Of a stretch of DNA of 64,000 bases, positions 46,477 through 56,872 are shown in pieces. The notes under the pieces were generated by a model. It did no database searches. It saw nothing but the letters and a program-made list of their open reading frames with translations, and had not been told where the DNA came from. A program made the position numbers and the translations under genes. The first letter of the stretch is position 1. Each line of letters starts with the position of its first letter. Source of the stretch: Candidatus Zixiibacteriota bacterium (GTDB taxonomy: Bacteria > Zixibacteria > MSB-5A5 > GN15 > JAAZOE01); NCBI GenBank assembly GCA_030668485.1, contig DAOUTW010000021.1, positions 1 to 64,000 on the forward strand. The letters are read 5' to 3'.

Positions 46477-49116
46477 ATGTCTAAAATAATCATTCTTTAT
46501 ACGAGCATAATACTGTTGGCGGGTACGCTGATATCGAGTGCGGCAGGGTTGCTGAATGAGCCGGAAGGGATCGTTTATGATTCCGTTTATAACCGCTACC
46601 TGATATCGAACTGGCGGAGCGGAGCAGTTATTCAGGTCGACAGTAATGGTGTCCAGGATTATTTCAGGACCGGACTGGGCAATTGCGCCAGTATAATAAT
46701 TTCGGGGGATACCGTTTTTGTTCCATGCAACAATAATTCCGTTTACGGGCTTGATCTGGTCACGGGCGAAACGGTGATGTACCGCTATTTCCCGGGGGTC
46801 AGCAGTTGTCATGATGTTGCGGTCGATACCTCAGGATATTTGTATGCCACCGACCGGGGCGGCCATCGCATCTTCCGGGTCGACTTGAGCGATAATAGTT
46901 ATATATCCTTCGCCGGATACACCGAAGGTATCTATTCCCCGATCGGTATAGAATATGATATTTTCCACAATCGCCTTATCGTCACCTCTATGGAGGACAA
47001 TCAACCAATCCGAGCGGTCAGTTTGCCGGACGGCATTGTATCCGATATTGCTTATCCGGGATTGCCGGCCCTCGATGGGGTAACCAGGGATCATCTCGGA
47101 AACTATTATATGACCACCTTTACCGGTGGGCTAAATCAGATATACAGGTTTGACAGTACTTTCAGCCTTCCGCCACAATTGATCAAAGACGATCTCAATG
47201 GATTAGCTGATGTGTGCTATAATCGGCGGGATGATATTCTTGCGGCGACGGTTTACTGGGATCATGATGCGTACTATTACCCGATATATGGTTATCCCTT
47301 TGTCACCAGCAGCATATTTTCAGATGATACTTATGGTGACGGGGACGGTATTCCGGAGGGGGGCGAGACGGTTGATTTAATTATCGATATCAGCAATACC
47401 GGCGTGGCACCGATTTCCGGTTTGAACTTGTCGGTAGTCGTCGATGATCCTTCGCTCAATATCATTTCAGGAACGGCGGCGATGGGAGATATCCCGGTGC
47501 AGGGGACGGTCGATAACGGTTCCGCTCCATTTGTCATAGATATCCCGGTCGGTTATATTCCACGGATTGTTTCGTTTACGGTTGAAGAGGTCTGGGAAAG
47601 CGAATTCGGCGAAGAATTTGATACGCTCGAAATCAAAGCCAATATCGGCGGCTGTTCGATTTTGCTGGTGGACGATGACAACAATGATCATATCGATTCA
47701 TATTTCACCGACTGTTTCGACCAGGCCTATATACCGTATGATATCCGAATTGCATCTCCGGGGCCGACCTCGACCGAACTCAATTCCTATGATATAGTGA
47801 TTTGGTTTACCGGAAGCCTCCTCAGCCAGCCGCTTGACAACGATGAAATAGATGCCATGTCAGCGTATATGGATGGCGGTGGAAAGCTGTTTTTGACCGG
47901 CCAGTATATCGCTTCAGAGTTGAATACTTATTATCCGGATTTCCTTAACAACTATCTCAAGTCGGAGTATATAACCTCGTCGCTGATTCCGTTATTGGAA
48001 GCTCAAATGGGTGCCCAGGTTCTGGACCCATCCGACGAGGTGTCGATATATGGCGCCGGGGGGGCTTATAACCAGACCTCTCCCGGACATGTTTCCGCGA
48101 TCAACGGCGGAGTAGGAGAAATGAACTATTTAGGGCAAACCGATCTCGGAGCTGTGTCATACGACGGAGCAAATCAGATGATCTTTTTTGCTTTCGGGTT
48201 TGAGGCGATAGTCGATGGTGACAGCCGTTATACGGAACGGGGAGAGATCATGTCGAAAATTCTCAATTTCTTCGGGTACCAGATGCCCTCGGTGCCGATG
48301 ACACTAGCCGTTGCGCCCGGCGATCCAAATCATTTGACCGATCATGCTCCGGAGATATCGTGGCAGCATGGCGATCCGGGTTACATCCAGGATTCCTATC
48401 ATTTGCAGGCCGGTACCGACAATGACTGGACTTCAGCCGAGATGTGGGATTACGGTCCGGTTACCGGAGCGGAGACAAGCGCCATCTATGCCGGTGCCGA
48501 GCTGTTCGATGGTGAAACCTATTACTTCCGAGTCAGAGTTTTCGATGGGGTGGTCTGGTCGAACTGGTATTACGGTCAAATGCGTATGAATTCTCTCCCG
48601 ACCGCGCCAACTGATCTGGCACCCGACAATATGCTGGAAATCGAGGAGACCAGCCCGGTGTTATCTCACACCAATGCAGCAGATGGCGAAGGGGATGTCA
48701 TGACTTACACCTATGAGTTGTATGATGATAACCAGATGTTGTCGTTGGTGGAGCAGGAATTGGATTATCCTCAAGGTTCTGGCAGCACAACCGAATGGGC
48801 GGTCCCCGCAGCTCTTCCCGATGGTGAGGATTATTATTGGCGGGTACGAACCAACGACGGTTTGGAAGACGGCGATTGGAGCGACCTCGCTTCGTTTTTC
48901 ATCATTGCCGGTTATGTTTGCGGCGATGCTAACGGGGATGAGACGGTCAATGTCGGTGATGCCGTGTTTATCATTAATTATGTTTTCAGCGGCGGTCCGG
49001 CTCCGGAGCGGTTGGAAGCGGGCGATGCCAATGCCGATGGTCAATGCAATATCGGCGATGCCGTGTACCTGATCAGTTACATATTCAGCGGCGGTCCCGA
49101 GCCGCAATGCCCATAA
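46477..49116 (+). CDS. Secreted beta-propeller protein with dockerin-like C-terminus
   Basis: 879 residues from the ATG at 46477 (GGGGAGAACC upstream). Signal peptide to about residue 25. The N-terminal 270 residues read like an NHL/SMP-30 propeller (LLNEPEGIVYDSVYNRYLIS, GYLYATDRGGHRIFRVDLSD). From GDGDGIPEGGETVDLI on, about 600 residues are collinear with the preceding gene: CARDB-like, GATase-like (ILLVDDDNNDHIDSYFTDC), fibronectin-like and dockerin-like parts (CGDANGDETVNVGDAVFIIN, GDANADGQCNIGDAVYLISY). The Asp/Asn/Gly repeats are calcium-binding loops. No enzyme motif is seen in the propeller, so a binding role is more likely. Confidence 0.87.
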   Translation: MSKIIILYTSIILLAGTLISSAAGLLNEPEGIVYDSVYNRYLISNWRSGAVIQVDSNGVQDYFRTGLGNCASIIISGDTVFVPCNNNSVYGLDLVTGETVMYRYFPGVSSCHDVAVDTSGYLYATDRGGHRIFRVDLSDNSYISFAGYTEGIYSPIGIEYDIFHNRLIVTSMEDNQPIRAVSLPDGIVSDIAYPGLPALDGVTRDHLGNYYMTTFTGGLNQIYRFDSTFSLPPQLIKDDLNGLADVCYNRRDDILAATVYWDHDAYYYPIYGYPFVTSSIFSDDTYGDGDGIPEGGETVDLIIDISNTGVAPISGLNLSVVVDDPSLNIISGTAAMGDIPVQGTVDNGSAPFVIDIPVGYIPRIVSFTVEEVWESEFGEEFDTLEIKANIGGCSILLVDDDNNDHIDSYFTDCFDQAYIPYDIRIASPGPTSTELNSYDIVIWFTGSLLSQPLDNDEIDAMSAYMDGGGKLFLTGQYIASELNTYYPDFLNNYLKSEYITSSLIPLLEAQMGAQVLDPSDEVSIYGAGGAYNQTSPGHVSAINGGVGEMNYLGQTDLGAVSYDGANQMIFFAFGFEAIVDGDSRYTERGEIMSKILNFFGYQMPSVPMTLAVAPGDPNHLTDHAPEISWQHGDPGYIQDSYHLQAGTDNDWTSAEMWDYGPVTGAETSAIYAGAELFDGETYYFRVRVFDGVVWSNWYYGQMRMNSLPTAPTDLAPDNMLEIEETSPVLSHTNAADGEGDVMTYTYELYDDNQMLSLVEQELDYPQGSGSTTEWAVPAALPDGEDYYWRVRTNDGLEDGDWSDLASFFIIAGYVCGDANGDETVNVGDAVFIINYVFSGGPAPERLEAGDANADGQCNIGDAVYLISYIFSGGPEPQCP

Positions 49117-49123
49117 AGAAATA

Positions 49124-49157
49124 AATGGCTCATTGGCCAACTGATCGATGAGCCATT
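49124..49157 (+). terminator. Hairpin after the dockerin gene pair
   Basis: Perfect 10-base arms AATGGCTCAT (49124-49133) and ATGAGCCATT (49148-49157), 14-base loop, followed by ATATTTGAT. Confidence 0.6.
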
Positions 49158-49318
49158 ATATTTGATAGTTATTGCAGGGCCTGGGGTTGTTCGATCATCA
49201 GGCTTGTCCCGTGGGCGAAAAATTTATTTCTGCAACCTCCTATCTTCCCAACCGTCTATTGAAAGGTACATGCTTCATCAGTCTGAGCGCTTTGTGTGAA
49301 TTAACAGGGAGTACGGAT

Positions 49319-50206
49319 TTGCAACTTGATATTCGCGGGTTGGGCAAGCGTTACAAAGGGGATGTCTGGGGGCTTAAAGACTTCAATTTGAGTATCGGTG
49401 CGGGAGTGATCGGCCTGCTGGGGCCGAATGGCGCCGGAAAATCGACCTTGATGCGGATTCTGGCGACGGTAACCCGGCCCACCGAAGGGCAGGCGTTGTG
49501 GAACGGTACCGAAATAACGGATGCGCCCAATGACGTGCGGAAGATACTGGGGTATCTCCCGCAGGATTTCGGGATTTATCCGAATCTCAATGCGGTTGAA
49601 TTTCTCACTTACCTGGCGGCGGCGCGGGGAATAGGCGGTACTGCGGCGACCAAGCGGATCAATCAACTCCTGGAACTGGTCAACCTCGGCGATGCTCGCA
49701 AACGAAAACTGGGATCGCTTTCGGGAGGAATGAAACAGCGTGTCGGAATAGCTCAGGCTCTTTTGAATGATCCCCAATTGTTGATTGTAGACGAACCTAC
49801 TGCCGGGCTTGATCCGGAAGAACGGATACGGTTCAGAAATTTACTGACGGAATTGGCAGGGGAACGGATTGTGATTTTGTCCTCGCATATCGTTTCCGAT
49901 ATTGAGGCGGCTGCCAATTCTATTGCAATTATCAATAAGGGTCATCTTTTGATTCATGCCACCCCGGAGGAGTTGCTGCAAACGGTTGAAGGAAAAGTCT
50001 GGGAGACTGTCATTCCTGAATCAGAGATGGACGCCCTAAAAAAGACACATGTCATAGGTAATGCGGGAAGGACCAGTGAGGGGGTCAGGGTACGGGTTAT
50101 CGGCGACCGACAGCCGCGGTCGGATGCCCGGTCAGTCAACCCTTCCATAGAAGATGCTTATCTACTGGCCCTCGATACCGACCGGAACGGCCATGGCGAT
50201 GCATAG
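49319..50206 (+). CDS. ABC transporter ATP-binding protein
   Basis: About 295 residues if it starts at the TTG at 49319, which has GGGAG eight bases upstream; a longer version from 49172 would add a non-conserved leader. Walker A GPNGAGKST, signature LSGGMKQR, Walker B LLIVDEPTAGLDP and switch His in SSHIVSD are all present. It belongs to the ABC-2 (NatA/CcmA-like) exporter branch. The C-terminal 70 residues are a typical regulatory extension. It overlaps the permease gene by 14 bases, so they form one transporter. Confidence 0.9.
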   Translation: MQLDIRGLGKRYKGDVWGLKDFNLSIGAGVIGLLGPNGAGKSTLMRILATVTRPTEGQALWNGTEITDAPNDVRKILGYLPQDFGIYPNLNAVEFLTYLAAARGIGGTAATKRINQLLELVNLGDARKRKLGSLSGGMKQRVGIAQALLNDPQLLIVDEPTAGLDPEERIRFRNLLTELAGERIVILSSHIVSDIEAAANSIAIINKGHLLIHATPEELLQTVEGKVWETVIPESEMDALKKTHVIGNAGRTSEGVRVRVIGDRQPRSDARSVNPSIEDAYLLALDTDRNGHGDA

Positions 50207-51782
50207 ATATCAATTACTGTATCAACTGGTGCTGGGTGATTTCAGGGAGCGAACGCGGCGCTATAGCTATCTTCTTACGATGCTGGGGGCCTTGTTTTTC
50301 GGCTACCTCGTGATTACCGGAAAATACACGGTACAATTCAGCGACTATCGGAGTATTTATAATTCCGAATGGTTCGGGACCATGATGGCCGTTACCTGCG
50401 GTATGATGTTTTCCATTGCCGGTTTTTATCTGGTCAAGAATTCAATCAGTCGTGACCGCCGGACTCAGGTGGGGCAAATCATCGCCTCAACGCCGCTTTC
50501 CAATCTTGAATATATCTTTGCCAAGTTTGTCAGCAATTTTCTGGTGCTGCTCTCGATGGTCGCGGTATTGGCTGTTATCGCCTTTCTGATGCTTCTCTTT
50601 CGCAACGAATCGGGTAGCGTCGATCTGTGGGCATTCTCGCTTCCTTTTCTGCTTTTATCATTGCCGGCTATGGCGCTGGTGGCGGCTGCGGCAGTTTTCT
50701 TCGATACCGTCAAATGGCTGCGAGGCAGCCTCGGAAATGTGCTTTACCTGTTTATGGCCGAGATATTCCTCGTTATGGGGATGATGAGGACTATATCTCT
50801 CGATCTGGCCGGCAACAATCTTTTCATCGAAGGGGTAAAGGCGGGATTGGCAGAAGCCTATCCCGGTGTGAAAGTCGGGCTGCAGATGGGATTTATCGGG
50901 CTGGTCGAAGACATCCGCATGGAGGGAACGAACACCTTTGTCTGGAAAGGTATTGACTGGTCGCCGGAGACAGTATCTCTGCGGTTTGTCTGGATTGGCT
51001 TGGCAATCGTCGTTCTTCTGCTGACCCTTCCATTTTTTGACCGTTTCGATCCGGCAGGGTTAAAGCAGCCGGCAAAACGTAAAAAGGCGGTTTTGCCTAA
51101 AGTAGAAAATGTCGGAAATGAACAGATCTCAAATATCGTAAGCAGCTATAGTCAAATTTCTGTCGTCGATGCAGCGTTCAGTTTTGTGGCAATGATCAGA
51201 GCCGAGTTTAGTCTGATGGTCAAGGGATTTCACTGGTCGTGGTATCTGATTGCCGCAGGTATTCTGGCGGCGCAATTGGTTGTCCCATTCGATATCGCCA
51301 GAATGTATATCACACCGCTGGCGATGGTGTGGCCGCTCTTAATCTGGTCGGCGATGGGGAATCGGGAGACACGTTTCGGTACCGGCGAATTGCTGTTTTC
51401 TTCACCGATGCCTTTCAAACGCCAGTTTCCATCGGTCTGGCTGGCCGGATTGTTTGTTGCTCTGGCGGCTGTGGGAACAATGGTGATGCGCTCGATTATC
51501 GCCGGTCAATGGTCGTATGCGATGGCCTTATTAATCGGAGCGTTCTTTGTTTCGTCTCTGGCGCTTGCCTTCGGCACTATCAGCGGCAGCAAGAAGCTAT
51601 TCGAGGTGATTTATTTGATGTTCTGGTATGTGGGATCGGTCGATCATGTTCCTGTGCTTGATCTGCTGGGGACAACCGCTGAAGCTGTTACTATTACCAA
51701 GATGCTTGTTTTGGGACTTCTCACAGTTGGGCTATTGACAGCGGCAGGAATGGCGCGTCGCCGGCAGGTTTACGGATGCTGA
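50193..51782 (+). CDS. ABC-2 type transporter permease
   Basis: 529 residues from the ATG at 50193 (a second ATG is at 50199). About twelve hydrophobic segments in two sets of six separated by a soluble stretch (about 285-345). The N-terminal part (IAGFYLVKNSISRDRRTQVG) and TPLSNLEYIFAKFVSNFLVL are ABC-2 permease patterns. Two half-units in one chain would make the full channel when paired with the ATPase. The substrate is unknown. Confidence 0.87.
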   Translation: MAMHRYQLLYQLVLGDFRERTRRYSYLLTMLGALFFGYLVITGKYTVQFSDYRSIYNSEWFGTMMAVTCGMMFSIAGFYLVKNSISRDRRTQVGQIIASTPLSNLEYIFAKFVSNFLVLLSMVAVLAVIAFLMLLFRNESGSVDLWAFSLPFLLLSLPAMALVAAAAVFFDTVKWLRGSLGNVLYLFMAEIFLVMGMMRTISLDLAGNNLFIEGVKAGLAEAYPGVKVGLQMGFIGLVEDIRMEGTNTFVWKGIDWSPETVSLRFVWIGLAIVVLLLTLPFFDRFDPAGLKQPAKRKKAVLPKVENVGNEQISNIVSSYSQISVVDAAFSFVAMIRAEFSLMVKGFHWSWYLIAAGILAAQLVVPFDIARMYITPLAMVWPLLIWSAMGNRETRFGTGELLFSSPMPFKRQFPSVWLAGLFVALAAVGTMVMRSIIAGQWSYAMALLIGAFFVSSLALAFGTISGSKKLFEVIYLMFWYVGSVDHVPVLDLLGTTAEAVTITKMLVLGLLTVGLLTAAGMARRRQVYGC

Positions 51783-51806
51783 TATTCTAACTGTGACGGG
51801 TGCTGA

Positions 51807-54446
51807 TTATTGCGATCCACCGTATTTATTTAAAAGAGCCTTAAAACGCGGGTGGTCGCGGAGGGGATCCCATTGGGGATGTTGATTCAGATAATAAATG
51901 TCGATATCGGATGGGACACTCAACAAATAATCAAGCTGGTCAATAGCCAGGTCATACTCACCCACCATCACATATATCCGAACCAGTCCCCCCAGCATGC
52001 CGGTGCCATAAAGAGCATCCTCAGTAATGGGAAGAAGCTCCACCGCCTTTCTGCCTTCTCGAATGGCCTCGGATGAACGTCCCAGCCCTGCATAGGCAGA
52101 CCCCAACAACATATGGCTGAAGGCATCTTCCGGACCATTTATCAGCCATTGTTCCGCGACCATTCTCGCAGAGTCGAAATATATTTCGCTAATTGAATCA
52201 TTGCCCCAGAAATAATAGGCATCGGCCTTGTTAAGGTAAAACGCCGCGCTGTCTGCTAGAATATTATCTCCTGTAGCCGCACGCCGGCTGACCGCGGACT
52301 TATAATCGCGAAATAAAATGTCAAAACCCTCCTGCCAGAGTGCCAAGTTAGCCGGATCCCCATGCCGGGCAGCCTTATCGAGTATTGCTCGAACTTTTAA
52401 AGTGTCACCACTTAATCGTAAGATATTGGAGGCCTTGAAAATTAGAAGGTTTGCTGCATCCGGTGTCAGGGACAGGCTTTTGTCAAGAATACTTTCAAGC
52501 TCCTCATATTCGCGCATGGTCTGCAGGGTAATGGCAACACTCGTCAATAGCGCACGGGAATGCGGGTCGATTTCCAAGGCCTTTTTGAGATTATCCGCCG
52601 ATTCCCGCCAATAACCCTGGCGTCGCTGGACATATCCAATTGCGGCCAGCACGTCGCCATTGTTTGGCTGTTGACTTAGCACCTTCTTGAATTCCTCCAG
52701 AGCGCGATCGTAATCTTTCTTGCCATAGTAGTAATAATACCCCAAGGCAAGATTGCCCTCAATACCGCCATCGGCATACCGGACGGCGTTATTGGCTGCC
52801 TCTTTGCATTGATTCAGACGTGACTCTGATCGATCAAACAGATTGAAATATGTGAAACCATAAATCCTTGCCAACAGACTGTAAGCTTTGGCGAAGCCGG
52901 AGTCGGCTTCGACAGCCCTTTCAAGCAGCGGGATGGCGTGTTGAATGTCGTGATCACGGTCCCAGTATTCTTTGCCCTGCAGGTAAAGGTCATAGGCGTC
53001 GAAATCGTCAGTGGGTTTATATTCAATCGATTGCCGTTCAGAAGCAAGCAATGTTACGCCGAGAGTGTCAACGATACGAACGGCGATATCGGCCTGAACG
53101 GCGAAAATTTCATTAAGGTTTCGTTCATAATTGTCGGCCCAAATGTGAGTGTCGTCTTTGGCATATATGAGCTGAGGGGTGACGCGGATTTTGTCGACTG
53201 CTCCCGACTTATCCCATCGAATGGTGCCTTCGAGGATATAATCGACCCCAAGTTCTTTGGCTATTTCCGGCAGGGTTTTATCTGAATTTTTATAGGCATA
53301 GGCGCTGGTTCGGGAAATAACTCCCAAACCTCGCACCACAGCCAGACGCGATGTGATTTCATCGGTAATACCATCTGCGAAATATTCGTCCTCGGGCAAA
53401 CCGAGATTCTCAAATGGCAACACCGCCAGCATCAATCTGTCTGATGCCGGACCGGTGGTCTTACCGAGATATTCAGCAAAAAACCAGTATCCAAAAACTA
53501 TCACAAGAATGATTACCGCTCCGACGACCACATAACGATTCCACCAGTCGACCGGACGAGCCGTTTTAATTTCAGTCGTATCACCGGCGGTCAGTTTTTT
53601 CAGGTCGGGACAGACTCCTTCGGCCGTTTGATAACGATAGGAGGGATCCTTTTCCAGCAGTTTGGAAACGATTAGCTGTAACTGATCCGGGGTTTCGGTA
53701 TTGTGCCTGCTCAGAGGTTCGGGTGTGTCCTTCAATATGGCGTTCAACGTTGCCGCCTCGTACTCTCCCGTAAACGGCCGTTTGCCGGCGATCATTTCAT
53801 ATATCACGACTCCCAGAGAAAAGAGGTCGGATCGTTTGTCGGTCGGTTTTGCCTGAATCTGCTCGGGAGACATATAGCCGATAGTGCCCAGAGTTGAACC
53901 GGTTTTGGTCAACTTTTCATCTTGCCGCAAGGTAGCAAGCCCAAAATCCAGCAGACGCGCCCGCCCGTCGGTGTCGATGATTATATTCGAGGGTTTGATG
54001 TCGCGATGGATGATTTCTTCGCCGTGAGCTTTGCTGAGTCCCTCACATAATTGCAAGGCAATTTGGACGGCCGATTCGATTGATACGCCGCCATCTTTAA
54101 TGACTGCGCTGAGAGATTGCCCCTCGACATGTTCCATGACAAAATAGGGGCGGCCATTATATTCGCCGACTTCATGGATGGTGACAATATTGGGATGGTT
54201 GAGTTTTGCCGCTGCCTGGGCTTCGCGTTTAAATCTGGCACGACAGTTTTCATCGGCGCACATATGTTGCGGGAGAAATTTGAGAGCTACTTGACGATGC
54301 AATTCGGTGTCATCGGCCAGAAACACTTCACCCATGCCACCGGCGCCGATTTTCTCGACAATCCGGTAGTGCCCGACCATGGTGCCTTGGGTCAGGACAA
54401 CGTGAGTGCGGGTCTTGTCACCGTTCTGTTCAGATCCATTAGTCAT
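51807..54446 (-). CDS. Membrane-anchored Hanks-type Ser/Thr kinase with TolB-like and TPR domains
   Basis: 879 residues from the ATG at 54446 (AGGAGATT upstream); an earlier in-frame start at 54473 is less likely. The kinase domain (25-295) is intact: GAGGMGEVF, VALKFLP, HRDIKPSN, DFGLA and MSPEQ. A membrane helix (about 318-340, YVVVGAVIILVIVFGYWFF) leads to a TolB-like domain (LAVLPFENLGLPEDEYFADG, about 355-490), then TPR repeats to the end. It overlaps the related kinase gene upstream by eight bases. The TPR part is outside the membrane and probably senses or binds a partner. Confidence 0.93.
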   Translation of the reverse strand: MTNGSEQNGDKTRTHVVLTQGTMVGHYRIVEKIGAGGMGEVFLADDTELHRQVALKFLPQHMCADENCRARFKREAQAAAKLNHPNIVTIHEVGEYNGRPYFVMEHVEGQSLSAVIKDGGVSIESAVQIALQLCEGLSKAHGEEIIHRDIKPSNIIIDTDGRARLLDFGLATLRQDEKLTKTGSTLGTIGYMSPEQIQAKPTDKRSDLFSLGVVIYEMIAGKRPFTGEYEAATLNAILKDTPEPLSRHNTETPDQLQLIVSKLLEKDPSYRYQTAEGVCPDLKKLTAGDTTEIKTARPVDWWNRYVVVGAVIILVIVFGYWFFAEYLGKTTGPASDRLMLAVLPFENLGLPEDEYFADGITDEITSRLAVVRGLGVISRTSAYAYKNSDKTLPEIAKELGVDYILEGTIRWDKSGAVDKIRVTPQLIYAKDDTHIWADNYERNLNEIFAVQADIAVRIVDTLGVTLLASERQSIEYKPTDDFDAYDLYLQGKEYWDRDHDIQHAIPLLERAVEADSGFAKAYSLLARIYGFTYFNLFDRSESRLNQCKEAANNAVRYADGGIEGNLALGYYYYYGKKDYDRALEEFKKVLSQQPNNGDVLAAIGYVQRRQGYWRESADNLKKALEIDPHSRALLTSVAITLQTMREYEELESILDKSLSLTPDAANLLIFKASNILRLSGDTLKVRAILDKAARHGDPANLALWQEGFDILFRDYKSAVSRRAATGDNILADSAAFYLNKADAYYFWGNDSISEIYFDSARMVAEQWLINGPEDAFSHMLLGSAYAGLGRSSEAIREGRKAVELLPITEDALYGTGMLGGLVRIYVMVGEYDLAIDQLDYLLSVPSDIDIYYLNQHPQWDPLRDHPRFKALLNKYGGSQ

Positions 54447-56757
54447 GCGGAATCTCCTGAACATCCTGATCAAGGCCGATTTTATTCATTAATGATAAAA
54501 ACCTGGGATCATTCCGGACGCCGTCGAAAATGGGCGATAACCTGAATAATGGTATCCAGAAATCCTTTTTTTCAACCGACTGCTCCAATATTTCAAATCC
54601 CCGATCAACTTCCCCCAGAGTGAAATACAAAACGGCAGCTGGAAATACGGGAACATTTCGGTTTTTAGTCTTTTTAATTATATCTGCAAGAATATTTCTC
54701 GCCTTATCATGATCGCCCATTAGCGCATGGGCTCTGCCGATGTGAACCATCCAGTCAACCGGGTCATTGCTCGTTTCCAGCCATGTTTCAGCAAGTTCTA
54801 TACTTCGATATATCGTTTTTATAGCTTCATCATACTTTCCCAATTCGGTTAGCGACCATCCCGTAATCAATGAATACAGCGGAGAATCCATGTTGATTTC
54901 AAGGCCTTCCCGGCATATTTCTATCGCTTTATCATACTGGCCCGAGAGGTGGGCTTCAACGGCCTGGGCCGCGATAATTGATGGGGAAATTGGATCCAGA
55001 TCTCGGGCAATTTTAATTTTCTCCTCTGCCTGTGCAAACTTTCCGCGAGCGCAAAGATAAAGGGAGTACCAATGGTATGCCGTCGCATAGCGGGGATTAA
55101 GCTCTATAGCCAGTATATTCTCTTTTTCCACCTCTTCCCATTTCCATTGGCTAAATCTAATGTTGGCTAATGCCGCATGGGCTTCACCCAACGAGCTATC
55201 AAGTTCAATGGCCTTGAATACAGTCTGTTCCGCCCTTGCCAATAATTCTGATCGCGCCCCATATTCTTCAACATTGTCGCCTTGTATAATATAGGCATCA
55301 GCCAGACCTGCATAGCCTAAAGCAAACTGTGGATCAAGCTCCACAGCCTTCTTAAGACACTCAATTGCCTTCTGAACTTCCCTCGTTCCCCGATGATTCC
55401 AGTGGTAACGACCCTTGAGATAAAGATTGTAAGCTTCAAGGTTTTCAGTCGGCCGCTTTACGATTTGCTCATGTTCGCCGCCCAGGAGCTTGACTTTCAA
55501 CTTTTCCACAATGGCGATAGAGATTTCGTCCTGCAATTCGAAAATGTCACTCAGTTCCCGATCATAGCGCTCTGACCAGAGGTGATAACCGTCGGCGACT
55601 TTTATCAACTGACCTGTAATCCTGAGTCGATCGCCGGACTTCCTGACGCTGCCTTCAAGCACGTTGTCGACATTCAGTTTTCTCCCGATCTCCCGGATAT
55701 CCTCATGTCTGCCTTTGAATGCGAAGCACGATGTCCTTGCTACCACCCGTAAGCCTTCGACATGGGTCAGGGCATTGATAATCTCTTCCGCCATGCCATC
55801 GCAGAAATACTCCTGTTCAGGATCGGCACTTAAGTTGGCAAAGGGCAGAACAGCAATGGACGGCGGCTTGACTTCATTTTCAGAATCGGACACCCAATCC
55901 TTTGCAATTCTCTTGAGATCACTCATGACTCCTGCCGCGCTTTGATATCGAAGCTGCGGGTCTTTCTCAAGTAGTTTCGAGACAATATCTTGAAGCTTTC
56001 CCGACACGCCGCTTTTATATCTTGAAAGCGGTTCGGGGGCATCATTGATAACCGAGTTCATCGTGGACGCTTCGGTATCGCCCTTAAATGGCAATCGCCC
56101 GGCAACCATTTCATATATCACGATACCCAGGGAAAACAGGTCGGATCTGTGGTCTGCGTCTTTCCCGTGGATCTGTTCAGGTGACATATATCCAATAGTT
56201 CCAAGCGTCGATCCTGTTTTTGTTAGTTGATTCTTGCCCACAATTGATGCCAAACCGAAATCAACAATTCGAACTCGAGAGTGTGAATCAATCAGTATGT
56301 TCGATGGTTTGATATCCCGATGGGTTATACCCTTATCGTGTGCAGCCTGCAGGCCTTCTCCGACTTGTATTCCAAGTTCAAGGATGTCATTGATAGTAAG
56401 CTCTTTACCAGAGGCGCAATCTTTCAGGGATTGGCCCTCAATATGCTGCATGGCGAAAAATGGGCGTCCAATGTATTCGCCGACTTCATAGACAGTGACA
56501 ATATTGGGATGATCCAGACCCGCTGCGGCTTGTGCTTCGCGTTTGAAACGGGTGCGGCAATCTTCATCGGCGCACATATGTTGCGGGAGGAACTTTAGGG
56601 CGACTTTGCGATCCAACTCGGTGTCATCGGCCAGAAATACCTCACCCATGCCGCCGGCGCCGATTTTCTCGACGATCCGGTAGTGCCCGACCATAGTGCC
56701 ATTGGTCAGGACGGTATGCGTCCGGGTTTTTTCATCGTCTTGATTTTGCTGCGACAT
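54439..56757 (-). CDS. Soluble Hanks-type Ser/Thr kinase with TolB-like and TPR domains
   Basis: 772 residues. Kinase residues are all present (GAGGMGEVF, VALKFLP, HRDIKPSNI, DFGLA, MSPEQ) and the first 65 residues of the domain are almost identical to those of the next gene, pointing to tandem duplication. After the kinase (to about 290) the chain passes directly into the TolB-like domain (SIAVLPFANLSADPEQEYFC) and TPR repeats, with no membrane helix between. It should therefore be cytoplasmic. It is the first gene of the pair. Confidence 0.93.
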   Translation of the reverse strand: MSQQNQDDEKTRTHTVLTNGTMVGHYRIVEKIGAGGMGEVFLADDTELDRKVALKFLPQHMCADEDCRTRFKREAQAAAGLDHPNIVTVYEVGEYIGRPFFAMQHIEGQSLKDCASGKELTINDILELGIQVGEGLQAAHDKGITHRDIKPSNILIDSHSRVRIVDFGLASIVGKNQLTKTGSTLGTIGYMSPEQIHGKDADHRSDLFSLGIVIYEMVAGRLPFKGDTEASTMNSVINDAPEPLSRYKSGVSGKLQDIVSKLLEKDPQLRYQSAAGVMSDLKRIAKDWVSDSENEVKPPSIAVLPFANLSADPEQEYFCDGMAEEIINALTHVEGLRVVARTSCFAFKGRHEDIREIGRKLNVDNVLEGSVRKSGDRLRITGQLIKVADGYHLWSERYDRELSDIFELQDEISIAIVEKLKVKLLGGEHEQIVKRPTENLEAYNLYLKGRYHWNHRGTREVQKAIECLKKAVELDPQFALGYAGLADAYIIQGDNVEEYGARSELLARAEQTVFKAIELDSSLGEAHAALANIRFSQWKWEEVEKENILAIELNPRYATAYHWYSLYLCARGKFAQAEEKIKIARDLDPISPSIIAAQAVEAHLSGQYDKAIEICREGLEINMDSPLYSLITGWSLTELGKYDEAIKTIYRSIELAETWLETSNDPVDWMVHIGRAHALMGDHDKARNILADIIKKTKNRNVPVFPAAVLYFTLGEVDRGFEILEQSVEKKDFWIPLFRLSPIFDGVRNDPRFLSLMNKIGLDQDVQEIPHD

Positions 56758-56872
56758 GAGATGATTCCCGCTCCGATTAATGAGTAATATAAATTAACGA
56801 AGGATTTAATAGGAAATCAACTACAAAAGATTCGAACCGGAGGGAGGAGGGTCAAGTCCCCAATGTCAATAA

